Assembly: GCA_032988165.1 (NCBI GenBank) | Contig: JANTQF010000059.1 | Location: forward strand, 82,644 to 146,643 | Direction: 5' to 3' | Source: Emmonsiellopsis sp. PD_33 | Lineage: Eukaryota; Ascomycota; Eurotiomycetes; Onygenales; Ajellomycetaceae | DNA length: 64,000 nucleotides | In this document: piece by piece, positions 21,205 to 32,600 of the stretch | Layout: each line of letters begins with the position of its first letter | How positions within the stretch are numbered: position 1 is the first letter of the stretch | Translations under genes and position numbers: made by a program | The notes under the pieces: model-generated | The model's database searches: none | What the model was told of the DNA's origin: nothing | The model's input: only the letters and a program-made list of their open reading frames with translations

Positions 21205-22917
21205 ATGCCACCCGCACCATCACCCATCACATCCCCCAACAAGCAACAACAAACCCCAAAGCCCCTCTTCAAACCAGCCATAATCCTCCACGGCGGCGCA
21301 GGAAACATCCAACGCTCCCGCCTCCCTCCAGACCTCTACAACCGATACCGCACCTCCCTCCTAACCTACCTCCGCTCCACCACCGCCCAGCTAAACGCGA
21401 ACCTCGACAATGAAAACAATGAACCAGACGATCGCTTCGATAGCAACAACACGCGCGACGACACACATGTAAACCCCCTACACACCTCCCCAGCCAGCGC
21501 CCTAAACGCCGCCGTCCACGCCGTCTCCCTAATGGAAGACGACCAGCTATTCAATTGCGGCCGCGGTAGCGTCTTCACTTCCGCGGGGACGATTGAGATG
21601 GAGGCGTCGGTTATGGTTGCCTCGCTGCTTGATAACTCCAGCGGGGACTTGGATAGGGGGGGGAGTGTGCTGGGGTCTGTGAAGCGGGGCGCGGGGGTGA
21701 TGATGATTCGGAATGTGAGGCATCCGATACGGTTGGCCAGGGAGGTGTTGCTGAGGACGGGGCAGGGTGAGGAGGGGGCAGGGGATGGGGGGAATATGCA
21801 TTGCCAGCTTAGTGGGGATTATGTGGAAGGGTTGGCGGGGGAGTGGGGGTTGGAGAGGTGTCCGGATAGGTGGTTTTGGACGAGGAAGAGGTGGGAGGAG
21901 CATAGGAGGGGTTTAGAAGGGGGGAGGAAAGGGGTGGAGAGGGAGGGGGGCGTGGGGACCGGGATGAGGGTTGGCGAGTATGTGGAGGAGAGTGGAATGG
22001 CGGGTGATGGAAAGAGGGATGTTGAAGACAACAGACTGGAGGATTCGTTATATTTGAGTCAGGGCACGGTTGGCTGTGTCTGTCTTGATCGTTGGGGAAA
22101 TATTGCTGTTGCGACGAGTACGGGCGGGTTGACGAATAAGTGTCCGGGCCGTATTGGCGATACCCCGACGCTGGGAGCGGGCTTCTGGGCAGAGGCGTGG
22201 GATATTATTGCCAGTGGCACGGATGGGAGAAGTGAAGGCCATATGACTATGGATACTAGATTACATCCACAACCCTATCACACCTCCAGACAACAGATGC
22301 TCTACCAGAGCCAGGAACCAACTCCCATCCCGGCTCCCTTCCCGTGGGGCCCCTCACCTCCCCCGGCCTACGATATGTTCCGCCAATGTCTCTCTCCACC
22401 AAGACCCGGCCCTCCGCCTCAACCTCAGCATCCCAAAGAAAAACAGCCCATGATCACAGACGCCACCACTCGCGAGTCGGTACGCCCTTCCCGTCTCCGG
22501 ACCAACCGACGTCGACGAGTCCTCGCCCTCTCCGGCACCGGAAACGGAGACTCATTCCTCCGCACAGCCGCTACGCGCACCGCGGCCGCAATGGCCCGCT
22601 TCTCACGGTCTAATAAGCCCCTGTCCCTTTCCGATGTTGTAACCGCCGTGGCGGGCCCGGGTGGTGAGCTTGAGCGTTCGGCTGGGCCACGTTGGGGTAC
22701 TACGGGAGAGGGGCAAGGGGGGATTATTGGGATTGAGGCGGAGGTTGAGATTGATGATGATGATAGGATCAAGGGAGGGAAAAGTAGCCATTTGCGAAGG
22801 GGAAATGTTGCGTTTGATTTTAATTGTGGGGGGATGTTTCGGGCTTGGATGGAGGACGGGGGGGAGGGTGGAGAGGATGTTGAGAGGGTGATGGTTTTTA
22901 GGGAGGAGTATGAATGA
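21205..22917 (+). CDS. Asparaginase/taspase-type Ntn hydrolase
   Basis: Single-exon gene, 570 residues, of the isoaspartyl peptidase/L-asparaginase (Asparaginase_2) fold. Seen: IILHGGAGNIQR near the N-terminus; the conserved block ALNAAVHAVSLMEDDQLFNCGRGSV-like (read in parts: NAAVHAVSLMED, FNCGRGSVF); the GTVGC autocleavage site at about 287-291, whose Thr would become the nucleophile; and GGLTNKCPGRIGDTP downstream. VLALSGTGNGDSFLRT and an AAAMARF segment follow after an insert of roughly 110 residues rich in Pro, Gln and Arg. Another variable insert precedes the cleavage site. It is much longer than bacterial isoaspartyl peptidases (about 320) and closer in architecture to threonine aspartase-like proteins. 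The true substrate is unknown. Codon use shifts to very G-rich in the second third. Confidence 0.85.
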   Translation: MPPAPSPITSPNKQQQTPKPLFKPAIILHGGAGNIQRSRLPPDLYNRYRTSLLTYLRSTTAQLNANLDNENNEPDDRFDSNNTRDDTHVNPLHTSPASALNAAVHAVSLMEDDQLFNCGRGSVFTSAGTIEMEASVMVASLLDNSSGDLDRGGSVLGSVKRGAGVMMIRNVRHPIRLAREVLLRTGQGEEGAGDGGNMHCQLSGDYVEGLAGEWGLERCPDRWFWTRKRWEEHRRGLEGGRKGVEREGGVGTGMRVGEYVEESGMAGDGKRDVEDNRLEDSLYLSQGTVGCVCLDRWGNIAVATSTGGLTNKCPGRIGDTPTLGAGFWAEAWDIIASGTDGRSEGHMTMDTRLHPQPYHTSRQQMLYQSQEPTPIPAPFPWGPSPPPAYDMFRQCLSPPRPGPPPQPQHPKEKQPMITDATTRESVRPSRLRTNRRRRVLALSGTGNGDSFLRTAATRTAAAMARFSRSNKPLSLSDVVTAVAGPGGELERSAGPRWGTTGEGQGGIIGIEAEVEIDDDDRIKGGKSSHLRRGNVAFDFNCGGMFRAWMEDGGEGGEDVERVMVFREEYE

Positions 22918-23310
22918 ATGAATTGGGGGATGTCTTTGGGGTTTTATTTTGATGCCAACGTGAGGAAATTCTGGATGATAAGGGGTGCATACATGAGTTA
23001 CGCATTCGGGCTGCATATACCTGCTATCCCATTCCCTGCAGGCTACTGGTCGTCTGGCATGACGGCACATTGACCGAGGGCGCGGGGCAAACTCTTCCGC
23101 ACCGCATGGTTAGGATTTTTTGCTCTCGGGCAGCAGCTGGTCCCTAGCACACCCGGGCGACGCTAGATGCGGCCATAGAATTGCAAAAAGAGCCAATATG
23201 CATGCCCTACACTACACTAGTCCATCAGGTGCCTTTCTTACCCATCTGGGCACCCCGACAATTTACGCTCCCCGATTGGCTGCCAAAGGATCTCGATTCA
23301 AAACGGGAAC

Positions 23311-23317
23311 TATAAAA
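23311..23317 (+). promoter_or_regulatory. TATA box of the DHA1 transporter
   Basis: TATAAAA about 106 bp before the chosen ATG at 23423, with an inverted CCAAT (ATTGG) near 23274. This helps decide the start. The frame stays open upstream to 23120, but a start there would put the TATA box inside the coding region. Confidence 0.5.
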
Positions 23318-23422
23318 CACCCCCGAGTCCGCCATGAGACATCTACTAGCATTTATGTTTCTACTCCTCCAGAACTTTCACCCTCCCTAGCCCATCCCAG
23401 AACCAACACAGGACCAACCACC

Positions 23423-25326
23423 ATGAGAAGCTCAATCGAACCCCAAGAATCCCCAACAACTAGCCCCCCCTCCTCAAAAAACCCTCTCACTAACACCCCA
23501 CATCAATACTCAACCTTTCCCTCCCGCCTCAAAACCTGGCTCGTAATCCTCGTAGCCATAGCGGCCTGGCTCTCAACCCTAAGCAGCTTCATCTACTTCC
23601 CCGCCCTCACCTCCCTCGCCGCCAGCCTGCACGTCTCGATCTCCAAGATCGACCTCACAGTAACCACCTACCTGATCGTCTCCGCAATCGCGCCCGCGAT
23701 CTCAGGCGATCTCGCCGATGTCTCTGGCCGTCGGCCGGTGATTGTTGTCTGCTTGATTATTTACTTCTCTGCGAATGTGGCGCTGGCGCTACAACGTTCG
23801 TATATTGCGCTTCTGCTGTTGAGAATGCTGCAGAGTGCGGGGATCTCGGGTGTGGTTTAAATTTCCCAGTCATCGCATTTTTCTAGTTCTGTGTTTTCGC
23901 TAATGCCAATAACCACCCAAGGGATCTTCGCCCTTGCATATGGAGTTGTCGGCGACATCGCGAGTCCCGCTGAGCGGGGCGGGTATGTAGGCCTGCTTGC
24001 CTTTGGGTTAGTGTGCCCTGCCATGTCATGCCATGCCATGGGTAGTTTCAATTTTTCTCTAGCCTGGGCCTGAGCCTATACATATACGTATGTATCCATG
24101 TGTCAATACTCCCGCTCACACATACCACATTGCATTGCATCGCATTGCATTACAGAACCAACAGCGCGCCAGCTTTCGGCCCGCTAATCGGGACTCTCCT
24201 CCTAGCCTTCCGTGGCTGGGAGTCAATATTCTGGTTCCTCGCCGGCATCTCCGCGACATGTCTTGTGCTGGTGATTTTCACCCTGCCGGAGACAGCGAGG
24301 AAAGTGGTAGGTGATGGAAGCGTTGAGCCGCCGAGATTGTATAGATTGCCCTTTGCGTGGTCATGTTTGCAGGGTCAAAGGGGGCCAGGAAGGGGGGGTG
24401 TGGATGTAGCAGAAGTACGGTTTAAATGGCCAAATCCGCTCGCGTGCCTTTATCGTCTGTGGGATAGGGATAATTTCATCGCCATCTATGCGTTGTCGAT
24501 TCTATATCTGGCGCTGAATTCGCTGCAGGCTTCCCTGTCCGCGCTGTTTATGGAGATTTACGGATATAATGTTCTCCAGGCGGGGTTGATATATCTGCCC
24601 TTTGGCATTGGGTCTTCGATATTTGCTTTTCTCACAGGTAGAGACTGCCCCTCGATCCAGCAAAAAGATCTTTGACTTTGACATTTTTCCCTCTACTTCG
24701 TGTAGTGAATCTGCTAAAAGGAAAAAAAACAAACCAGGAAAAATATTGAACGCCACCTTCGCGAGCACCGCCCGCGCACACAACCTGCAACCCTCCCACT
24801 CCACATCTATAAATCTCCACACCTTCCCCATCGCCCAAGCCCGCCTCAAACTCATCCCCTACTCACTCAGCATAACAATAATTTCCATCATCGGCTACGG
24901 CTGGGCCCTACATTCTCGAACTGTACCCGCCCCCCACCCCCCTCTCTCCTTTACCAAACCCCTTAATAATAATCCACCCCCAACTAACCCCACCCCAACC
25001 AAACACAGCACCCCGCCATCCCCCTATCCTTACAATTCATCATGGGCGCAGGCGCCCAGAGCTGCTTCACGATGCTCAACACCCTCATTGTGGACCTGAA
25101 CAGTGACGCCCCATCCACCGCCCAGGCATCATGTAATATCGTCCGCTGTGCCTTTGCCGGGGTCGGCACGGCGGTGTTGCACATAATGATTGAGGCTGTG
25201 GGGGTGGGTTGGTATTTTACCATTCTGGGTCTTGTGTGTGCGACGCCCGCGCCGTTGTTGGTGGTGCAGTGGCGGTGTAGTGTGGAGTGGCGGAGGGGGA
25301 AGTTTGGGGGTGATTGTGAGGGATAG
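23423..25326 (+). CDS. MFS drug:H+ antiporter, DHA1 (12-TM) type
   Basis: Predicted exons 23423..23849, 23922..24006, 24156..24637, 24738..24922 and 25009..25326 give 498 residues. Junction readings match the family: AGISG/IFALAYGVVGD, LLAFG/TNSAPAFGPLIG, AFLTG/KILN and HSRT/HPAIPL. Motif A is GDLADVSGRRP after TM2, and the AERGGYVG loop and GPLIG motif C region are present. The protein is close to Qdr/Dtr1-like exporters. It is a plasma-membrane proton antiporter exporting drugs or small organic compounds; the substrate is unknown. Intron 1 uses a weak GTGTGG donor, and the fourth intron is C-rich. The N-terminal about 40 residues are hydrophilic Ser/Pro-rich. Confidence 0.85.
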
Positions 25327-25660
25327 GGGGTGTTAGGAGGGTGGATTGATGGGGGAGGGTAAGATGGGAAACAGTACGTATCCTTAAGTTAGTCACAATG
25401 ACATACGGTAGTAAAACAAATGATCATGCATTTTCTAAGCCCAACATTACAATATCTAGGGTAGCACGCTCTTCTCCAAATTAATATTGAGATCAAGACC
25501 CAATATCCTGGTTCTCAAAACTGCAGGCCAAGAGTCATTCGTGGTAGTTACATCATGTAGATATATATATAAGAAATGTGAGCTTGCCCCCATCAACTTC
25601 CCTTCCAACCCTAGCAGGCGAACAAGTTCCGAGCCACAGGGAGAGGGAGAAATATAAGCC

Positions 25661-25690
25661 AAAAAAAAAAGGGGGGGGGGGGGGGGGGGG
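25661..25690. repeat. A10-G20 homopolymer junction
   Basis: Ten A (25661-25670) followed directly by twenty G (25671-25690), 16 bases beyond the stop codon of the NLR-like gene. Runs this long are rare in fungal intergenic DNA; the exact length may be a sequencing or assembly estimate. Confidence 0.9.
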
Positions 25691-25705
25691 AATTAGCTGA
25701 TCCTG

Positions 25706-28700
25706 TTATTGACGTCCTCCCAGGCCACAAAGTGAGCTGCGAATAACAGCAACCCCCCCTTTTTGCGGCACCAAGACGACACCTTCTCCTACTACAGCGC
25801 ACATCCCTAGCATCTCAGGGCTAACCCAGTCCTTTGGAAGAAAAAAATGGCGCTTGGCCTCTTCCTGTTCTGACCCTATCACCCAAGAGCATATCCAGAA
25901 ATTCAAGTCAACAAAGATCAGTCTGTTTTTTGCAATGATTCCCAGTGGGCGTCCGATTGCCTTTCTAACAGCTTCCGGAATCGAGATGGGAATTATGTTA
26001 CCGCGGTCAGGGTCATGTATACCAGAGAGGTCGAGAATTCGTATGCTTGTCCAGCGGTTAATAGAGGAGCCGTCCTGAGAGAGAGAAACAGTGGCATAAT
26101 TGCGAGTGGCAGCGACGATGACCTCGTCGACGTAATCTTGGATGTGCATGCCCGATTGCGAAGCACCTGGATTAGTCCCAGCATTAGATAATGGTGTTTG
26201 CTTGTTTCCAATATCCACTCCTTTGATATCCCATTTTGTGATAACTTCGAGAGATTCCCACGAATACGAAGTGACGATATCAACATCAAAGGCCAGAAGC
26301 TGATTCTCAATGAATGGATGATTGGTCCATCTTTGATTTCCATCAGATCCTACTTTCGCGGACCTACATTTCGTCGCGAGGTTAAACGTTGTGATAGATT
26401 CGGCGTCTGCAATGAAGAGGAAAGCGGCACGGGGATGAAGCAAGATTTGGTGCACTTTGCCGCCCTCGAGATCAAGATCAAGATGCAGAACGAGTTCAAA
26501 TGTCTTGATCATGTTGCCCTGATCGAACGTCAACTTTTTCACTGTGACAGAATCTGCTTCTGCATAGGCCATGTAATTCCCATCGTCCGACCATACGATG
26601 AATTCAACCGGGCCCTCGCCCTTTGTTTTTCCGACACTCTTAGCCTTCAGAACAGACAGATTGTCAATTTCTACTAGACCGTCCTCGTTTCCGTAGCAGA
26701 ATATACCGTCACGCTGCCTCGTGGCAAGTGCAGTGATCCTCGTCGGAACATTAGTATGTGATTCGGACGCGTGAGTGGAAATAGCCATGCTTGATGCTCT
26801 AGTATCCGTTTCGTTGCCGTCATCGTCGAAATCAGAAAGACGCAGCAGCGCATTTGGCTCCCAGATATTGCAGTATGGACCTCGAAGGTCATAAAAGCGA
26901 CGACTATCCATACTGAAACACAGATCTGAAATGGCATCTTCAGATGAGAGTTTGTATATCAGTGAGAAATTCTCATAGTTGTAGATTCTGACTGATCCAT
27001 CTTGGTCACCGAGAAGAAACAGGGTGCCGTCAGGGCTACACCGGATTTCTGAGGGCCCCGAGTATCGATCGGCGGCCAATTCCTGGTGATCGAATTCTTC
27101 AAAAGGGTTCCATTTGAAAACAGTACCGTCGGTATAAATCCCTAACAACGCTTGTCCGCTCGGATGCCAGGCTGCTTTCAGAACGCCGGTCCAATTGCCA
27201 AGGGGCCCAGCGTCATATTCGTGTCGCCTCTTGCACTTACTTACTCGCTTTTCCTCAACCATATCCCAAACTTCCATTGCGGAACCACGGTAGCCTACCG
27301 CGACAAAGGTCGCGTCTGCTGTAAAGGCCACCGTCATCGGGGCGTTTAGATAGGAACCAGCTTCAACCTCCTGCAGGAACCCTGAATTGATCACCTCCCA
27401 TTGCAACGACTCCTGATATTCTGCAACCGCAACCTTGCGAGTATCAAGACCGACTATTAGCTTTCTGTCATCCTGGGAGAACGTGATCGCTAGGGCACGG
27501 GACATAGGGATGTTTGGGATCGAATACACCACTCTTCCGGATGGAACATTCCATATTTTTGTAGTTATATACCCGTAGGATGCAAGAAACTCCCCACTGC
27601 TATCAAAGCACATCGCAAATATAAACTCGTCATGGTTTATATGGCAAGCCTTCTCAAATGTTGTTGAGTCCCAGAGGAATATCTTCCCGGCGGTGGTCAC
27701 GGCAGCCAAATGCCTATCAGAACATATTATTTTCATTCCCTGGTGGCTGGTACCCAACGAAACTCGGCCAACACAGTCATCCCAGTCATGGTTCGAGATA
27801 TTTTTCACCGAGAGCTGTGATTGTTTGCTGAATTGCTGGTGTATAGCGGATCCTTGCGGGCAGAACTGGGGAACCAGCCTTTGGATAGCTGCGGGTTCGT
27901 CACTCAAATAGCCACTAAATTTGCCGACTATTTTCAAAAGATCAGTTGCCCAATGCTCTGTGACTTCAAGATCTGTAATTCGATGTTGTAGAGGTTGGAT
28001 TGACGAGTCTAACTTGCGCCGCGCCGAAACAAATTTGCGGAGAGCGCCCGAGGCTGGTATCAATACTTTCAGTTGCCGTAGGCTGGCCAGTACCCTAATC
28101 CATAGAAGAACTGAAGTGGATTTAAGAAACCGAACTAATAACGTAAGGGATGTATCAGAAGCGGGTGAAGAGCGGCTTAGATGATATGCCCACGAAGTTG
28201 CAGCATACAGGACGAACGGTGGAAGATCTTTTTCGCACGGCTTTTCGTTCAGACTTAGCTTTTGCCGTGTTTCTTGTTCTAATAATATCGTAAGGGACTG
28301 CTGAAAATGGGCTTCATGCATATATTCTGAGCCAAATTCGAAGGGAAGCCCTTTGGCCTTGAGCAAATACTCCCGAGCTGTTTTGTGGACTAAGATGAGG
28401 GAATCATTGCTGTCTATGACGACAAAGTGACCACAGAGCTGGGAAATTGTGTGTCGGACGTCAATAATCACAGGCATATCGTTGTTGAGCGCTCGCACCA
28501 GTTCGTGGACTTTTAAAGGCCGTCGGCAATACGTGGCCCACGACAAGATATTTTTCGCAATGATGATATCAGACGGCTTCGTTAGTTGAGTAATCGACGC
28601 TTCCATCCTAGCATACATTGGTTCCATTCCGGCTGGCATGTCCAAGAGGACCTGGGAGATATCCTCGGGGCTGTGACACTGCAAAATTTCTCTTATAGCA

Positions 28701-30632
28701 AGACTCACCCACAAAAAGTTGCCTTCTGCTCGACCAATGATGGCTTTGAGAACACCTTTCCGGAAACTCACGTCGCCATGCATGTATTCCATCTCACTTT
28801 CGGCATACAGTTTAATATCTTCCAGGTTATTCGAAAATGGTAACCTGATAACTGAAGCCTTCAAAGATATGCGGTCAAAGGCGGTGGTGATATCGGGCGT
28901 CTTTCGACTCGTGACCAGGAATCGTAGCGGCGTCGAGGATGCGTCAATGCTTCCGAGAAAGTTGGCTATCATATTGATTGAGTCAGACTCATCGAGAGCA
29001 TCGATTATGACGTATACCGGGCCCGTAAATTGAAGATTAAACAAAACCGCGACGAATAACTTGTCCCAAATCATCGCAGCCGACATTTGCGCAACAGTCA
29101 TGCCCCTATCTTTTAAACCGGCTAAGGCCCCCCGAAAGGCAGGAAACTCCTGCGCAATCTGATAGAGGATTGACTGCAGCAATGATTTTGGAGATCGTTT
29201 CCTGGAGTCTCCATACCGAAAAAAGTAATAAGCGCAGCGAAACCCCTTCTCTTTGATATGTTGAATATAAACGGCCGACTGCACAGATTTGCCACTCCCG
29301 GGCTTCGAATAAATCCATAAAATCTTGGAACCTGTTGGGGCGTCTTCCCAGTCCTGGACTCTTTCATTGGAAAAAAGATTCTGACAGGTGCCTGGCCTCC
29401 ATTGCTGCAAAAGTGAGGTATAGTCGTCGTTAGGACTGGGGAATGTCCCGAGTAGAGACAATATTTTCTCATTATCTGCAGTAATTCGGGCTTGCTGGAG
29501 TAGGTCTTTTGCTTGCCGATGGGTAGACACAAGGGTTTTCAGCACTGCTCTGATACTCCTATAACTAGGATCCTGTCTATTGGGAAATTTACAGACAGAG
29601 TGGTGGTCAGCATTGAGGGGCTCAGTAATCTCATCTGGATAGCCCAAGGTTGACGATGACCTCTGAAGCACCATCAGCTTGAATCTTTTCGGTCCCACTG
29701 TGGTCTCCAGCGTCTCGTAGAAGGAGAATATCTGCATTCGGGATGCATGCTTTCGAAATTCTTCGTTGACGTCCTCGATAAATGGGGAGTTCTCTCTGAG
29801 TTCGCTAACATACTGTTTGGGCGTATGATTGAAGATTGAAACCGCAAGAATACGGTTGAGAGTCTCTGCAAGATTGGTCCCTCGGTGTGGCGTAGAGAGA
29901 AACAGAACCGCCTTGACCTGGGATATAGGATCTTTGTACTTGTCGTCATTCTGTCCTTGCACAACAGCTTTCTTGAAGACCAGCCCGCCCATCGAATGGA
30001 CAACAAATATGATCGGCCGTTGCCCCACTCCTAAATCTTCGCCAAAACTATCTTTGCCGAACTTCATATCAAACAGCAACTGCTTGGCAAAGTCAGAAAT
30101 GCCAGCAATGCTATTTGGCCCCTGCGCGGCAAAATGCGCGTTGTAGCCATAGGAGAGGATTCTGGCAGTGCATATATCAGGTTCAGTCGGGAGCCAAACT
30201 TCAGGCCAGAACAGTTCCTCGTCTCGATTATAAGACCATGTCATGCGGCTCGTTCCCCCCAGACCATGAACAAATATGATATCGGCGGTCGGCTCTCCTG
30301 AATCCGGAGAATATATCAGGGAAAGACCCAAGGGATCCTTTCTTCTGTCAATTGAGCGTCTTCGAGTGGATTTCTTGGCCGCCACCGTTAGCGAGGGATT
30401 GAATTTCAAGATATCGCTTCGTCGTCTCTGGTCCTTTTCGGCAACACTCCCGGCTTCCTCATCTTCAGTCAAGTTGGTCGACGAGGTCGGCGTGGTAATG
30501 GAAGGAGTAGGAGTAATCTGGCTATTCGAGCCCAAACTGCTGCTGTCCCTGCGGACCAGTCTCGATTTCCACTGAGATATCGCCGTTAGCAACGTGGGGA
30601 ATGGATCGGGACGGGCCGTCAACCTTCTTCAT
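25706..30632 (-). CDS. NLR-like protein: alpha/beta hydrolase - NACHT - WD40
   Basis: The long frame 25706..30571 has no ATG near its 5' end. The best model adds a 9-nt first exon (30624..30632, MKK) and a 52 bp intron (GTTGAC donor, GCTAAC branch-like site, CTCAG acceptor), giving 1624 residues. Order: a basic Ser/Thr-rich leader; a SesB/DUF676-like hydrolase (IIFVHGLGG, nucleophile elbow VVHSMGGL near 190-198, then FLSTPHRGT); a NACHT NTPase with Walker A KPGSGKS near 427 and Walker B YVIIDALDES near 525; a helical winged region; and a C-terminal WD40-like propeller region from about 985 (FDSSGEFLASYGY, GDQDGSVRIYN). Proteins of this design act in fungal non-self recognition and regulated cell death. 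That role is inferred from architecture. No frameshift or internal stop is seen. Confidence 0.88.
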
Positions 30633-31036
30633 ACTCCAGCCGAATGGAGCCCCTATTTTCTGAATACCGTGGTGAAAAAACCGAGACCGTAACGCAGGAT
30701 ATTTCTGCTCCGTACCCCGTCATAAACTCCCGGTTAGGAGATCAAGGTCATATCTGGTAGTCCAGTCCATGGGGAGCGGGGATCGCTACGCCATATTGTG
30801 ATCACATCGCGCGGCTACATAGCCACTATGCCACTGGATGCAGATGGACAGGGGAGTCCCCTCCATGCTAATCGGATACGCGCCCGGCTCTAACTGGAAA
30901 CGTTGGATTGAGCCTCGCTCCCTGCAGGCTGAAAACTGATAATAGAGGGGCATACAAGCAGAGAGGCGGGGCACTTTTGCTGTTTTTTAGCCTTGAGTTT
31001 TGGCTGCAATTCTGCCTCTAATCGAATGATGCTGAC
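30633..31036. promoter_or_regulatory. Divergent promoter, NLR-like gene / fructosamine-kinase-like gene
   Basis: About 400 bp between two divergent starts. No further gene is seen, and no strong TATA box or named operator was found. Shared regulation is possible only by geometry. Confidence 0.4.
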
Positions 31037-32154
31037 ATGTCTCCAGTAAACTCTGATAATAACAAGACCGCAGGGAATGTGACCGTCTACGACGAAGTGC
31101 TGGTTGGTAAGTTCATCGGAAGAACCTCGTCTCTCGTTGATGTTTGCTTCATTGAGAAACTTACCCCGTACCTAGTGCTCCCTAAAGACGTCAAAGTAAT
31201 TTCAGCAGAACGCTATAAACAATCAGCATGGTCCCAAACTGCGCGGATCAATGCCGTCAAATATGATGGTTCGCCTACTAGTTTTTTCCTAAAGGTAAAC
31301 TTCCTATTAAACCGTCCAGATCACTGCATTCTCTAATTTCCCCCGAGTATGTCACGGAAGACCGCGGCGAGCCACAGCTCAAGGGCGAGTACACAGGCAT
31401 GTTGGAACTCTACAATACTGCCCCTCACATGGTCCCCAAACCATACGGCTGGGGCAGAGTGTCCTCCGAGCCATGCCTCTTTTTCTACGTCTGCGACTAC
31501 ATCCCCTTAACCGACACAATGCCGGACCCCGTTCAGCTGGCAAAACTGGTCGCAGACATGCACAAGAAATCAACATCACCGACGGGGAAATTCGGATTCT
31601 ACCTCCCAACCTACGACGGCTGGCAGCCGCAAGACGTCGGCCAGTGGGACGTCTCATGGACATCATGCTTCACACGACTTCTCCGGGGCCTCTGGGAACT
31701 CGACGCTGCTATGAACGGCCACTGGACCGAGCTGGATGCTGCGATGGAAAAGACACTAACGAAAGTGATCCCGCGTCTAATCGGGATCCTCGAGCGGGAT
31801 GGGCGAACGGTCAAGCCCTGTCTGATCCACGGAGACCTGTGGGAGAGCAACATCGGGACAAATGTCGCGACGGGGGAGATTTACATCTTCGATGCGGCGG
31901 CGTACTATGCGCATAATGAGATGGAGGTGGCGCTTTGGAGGGCCAGTTATCATGAGATTAAGGCTGAGGTTTATCGTGAGGAATATGTGAAGCATTATGA
32001 GAAGAGCGAACCCGTTGGGGAGTGGGATGATCGGTTGAAGTTGTATGGTGTCAAGGCGAAGCTGATGTATTCAGCTGGTGTGCCGGGGGGAGAGGGGATT
32101 CGGCAGCAGGCGCTGGAGGATTTGGTGGATTTGATCGAGCTGTATGGTAAATGA
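31037..32154 (+). CDS. Fructosamine/ketosamine-3-kinase-like protein
   Basis: Predicted exons 31037..31294 and 31348..32154 (53 bp intron, GTAAAC...CCGAG, phase 0) give 354 residues. The kinase-like fold of family PF03881 is indicated by LIHGDLWESNIG (catalytic Asp and following Asn), IYIFDAAAYYAHNEMEVALW (the metal-binding Asp region and conserved E), and the upstream FGFYLPTYDGWQPQDVGQW and WTSCFTRLL segments. The joined FFLK/YVTEDRGEPQLKGEY reads well for the N-lobe. Family members phosphorylate sugars on glycated proteins, destabilising the adduct; many fungal paralogues are uncharacterised. The N-lobe is less typical, so the substrate is open. It is separate from the broken APH relic at 4.1-4.6 kb and does not look like a copy of it. 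Confidence 0.83.
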
Positions 32155-32600
32155 TTAGGAGGGGAGAGTATGGAAGGGGAGAAGGATAGGAGTATTGGCT
32201 GCACTAAAGGGACTTTTTGGGTGTTGTAAATATGATTGGTAGTTAAATATCACGGAAAGGGGATTGGGTTCGGGTTGGATATTGGCTGTGATACAATTTT
32301 TCTTTACTTTACTTACATATTGTTATGACAATGATATGATAATGATATAATGAATTTGAATGTATTATTTACTCCACTATCAAATGTGTACATGAACCAC
32401 ACTCAACCCTACTCTACAGACTTTAGATTATATCCAGATACATGTTGTGGCCCCAATAAAATAACACTAATTGTATCATATCATTAAATTCCACCTTCAT
32501 CTATGCAGGCATACCCAGTGAATCCAAGGGGAAAAAATTATATGCAACTTCAACGCCAGCAAAAACCCCCAATATACAGACCTACCTGCCCCCTAACAGC
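32155..32600. other. Convergent 3' intergenic region
   Basis: About 450 bp between the stops of the kinase-like gene and the P450. AT-rich in 32280-32360 with ATGATA repeats. No gene is seen. Confidence 0.5.

Noticed and set aside
23120..23422. Upstream extension of the DHA1 transporter frame by 101 codons
   Set aside because: The extension contains the TATA box and has no transporter similarity; the ATG at 23423 is better.
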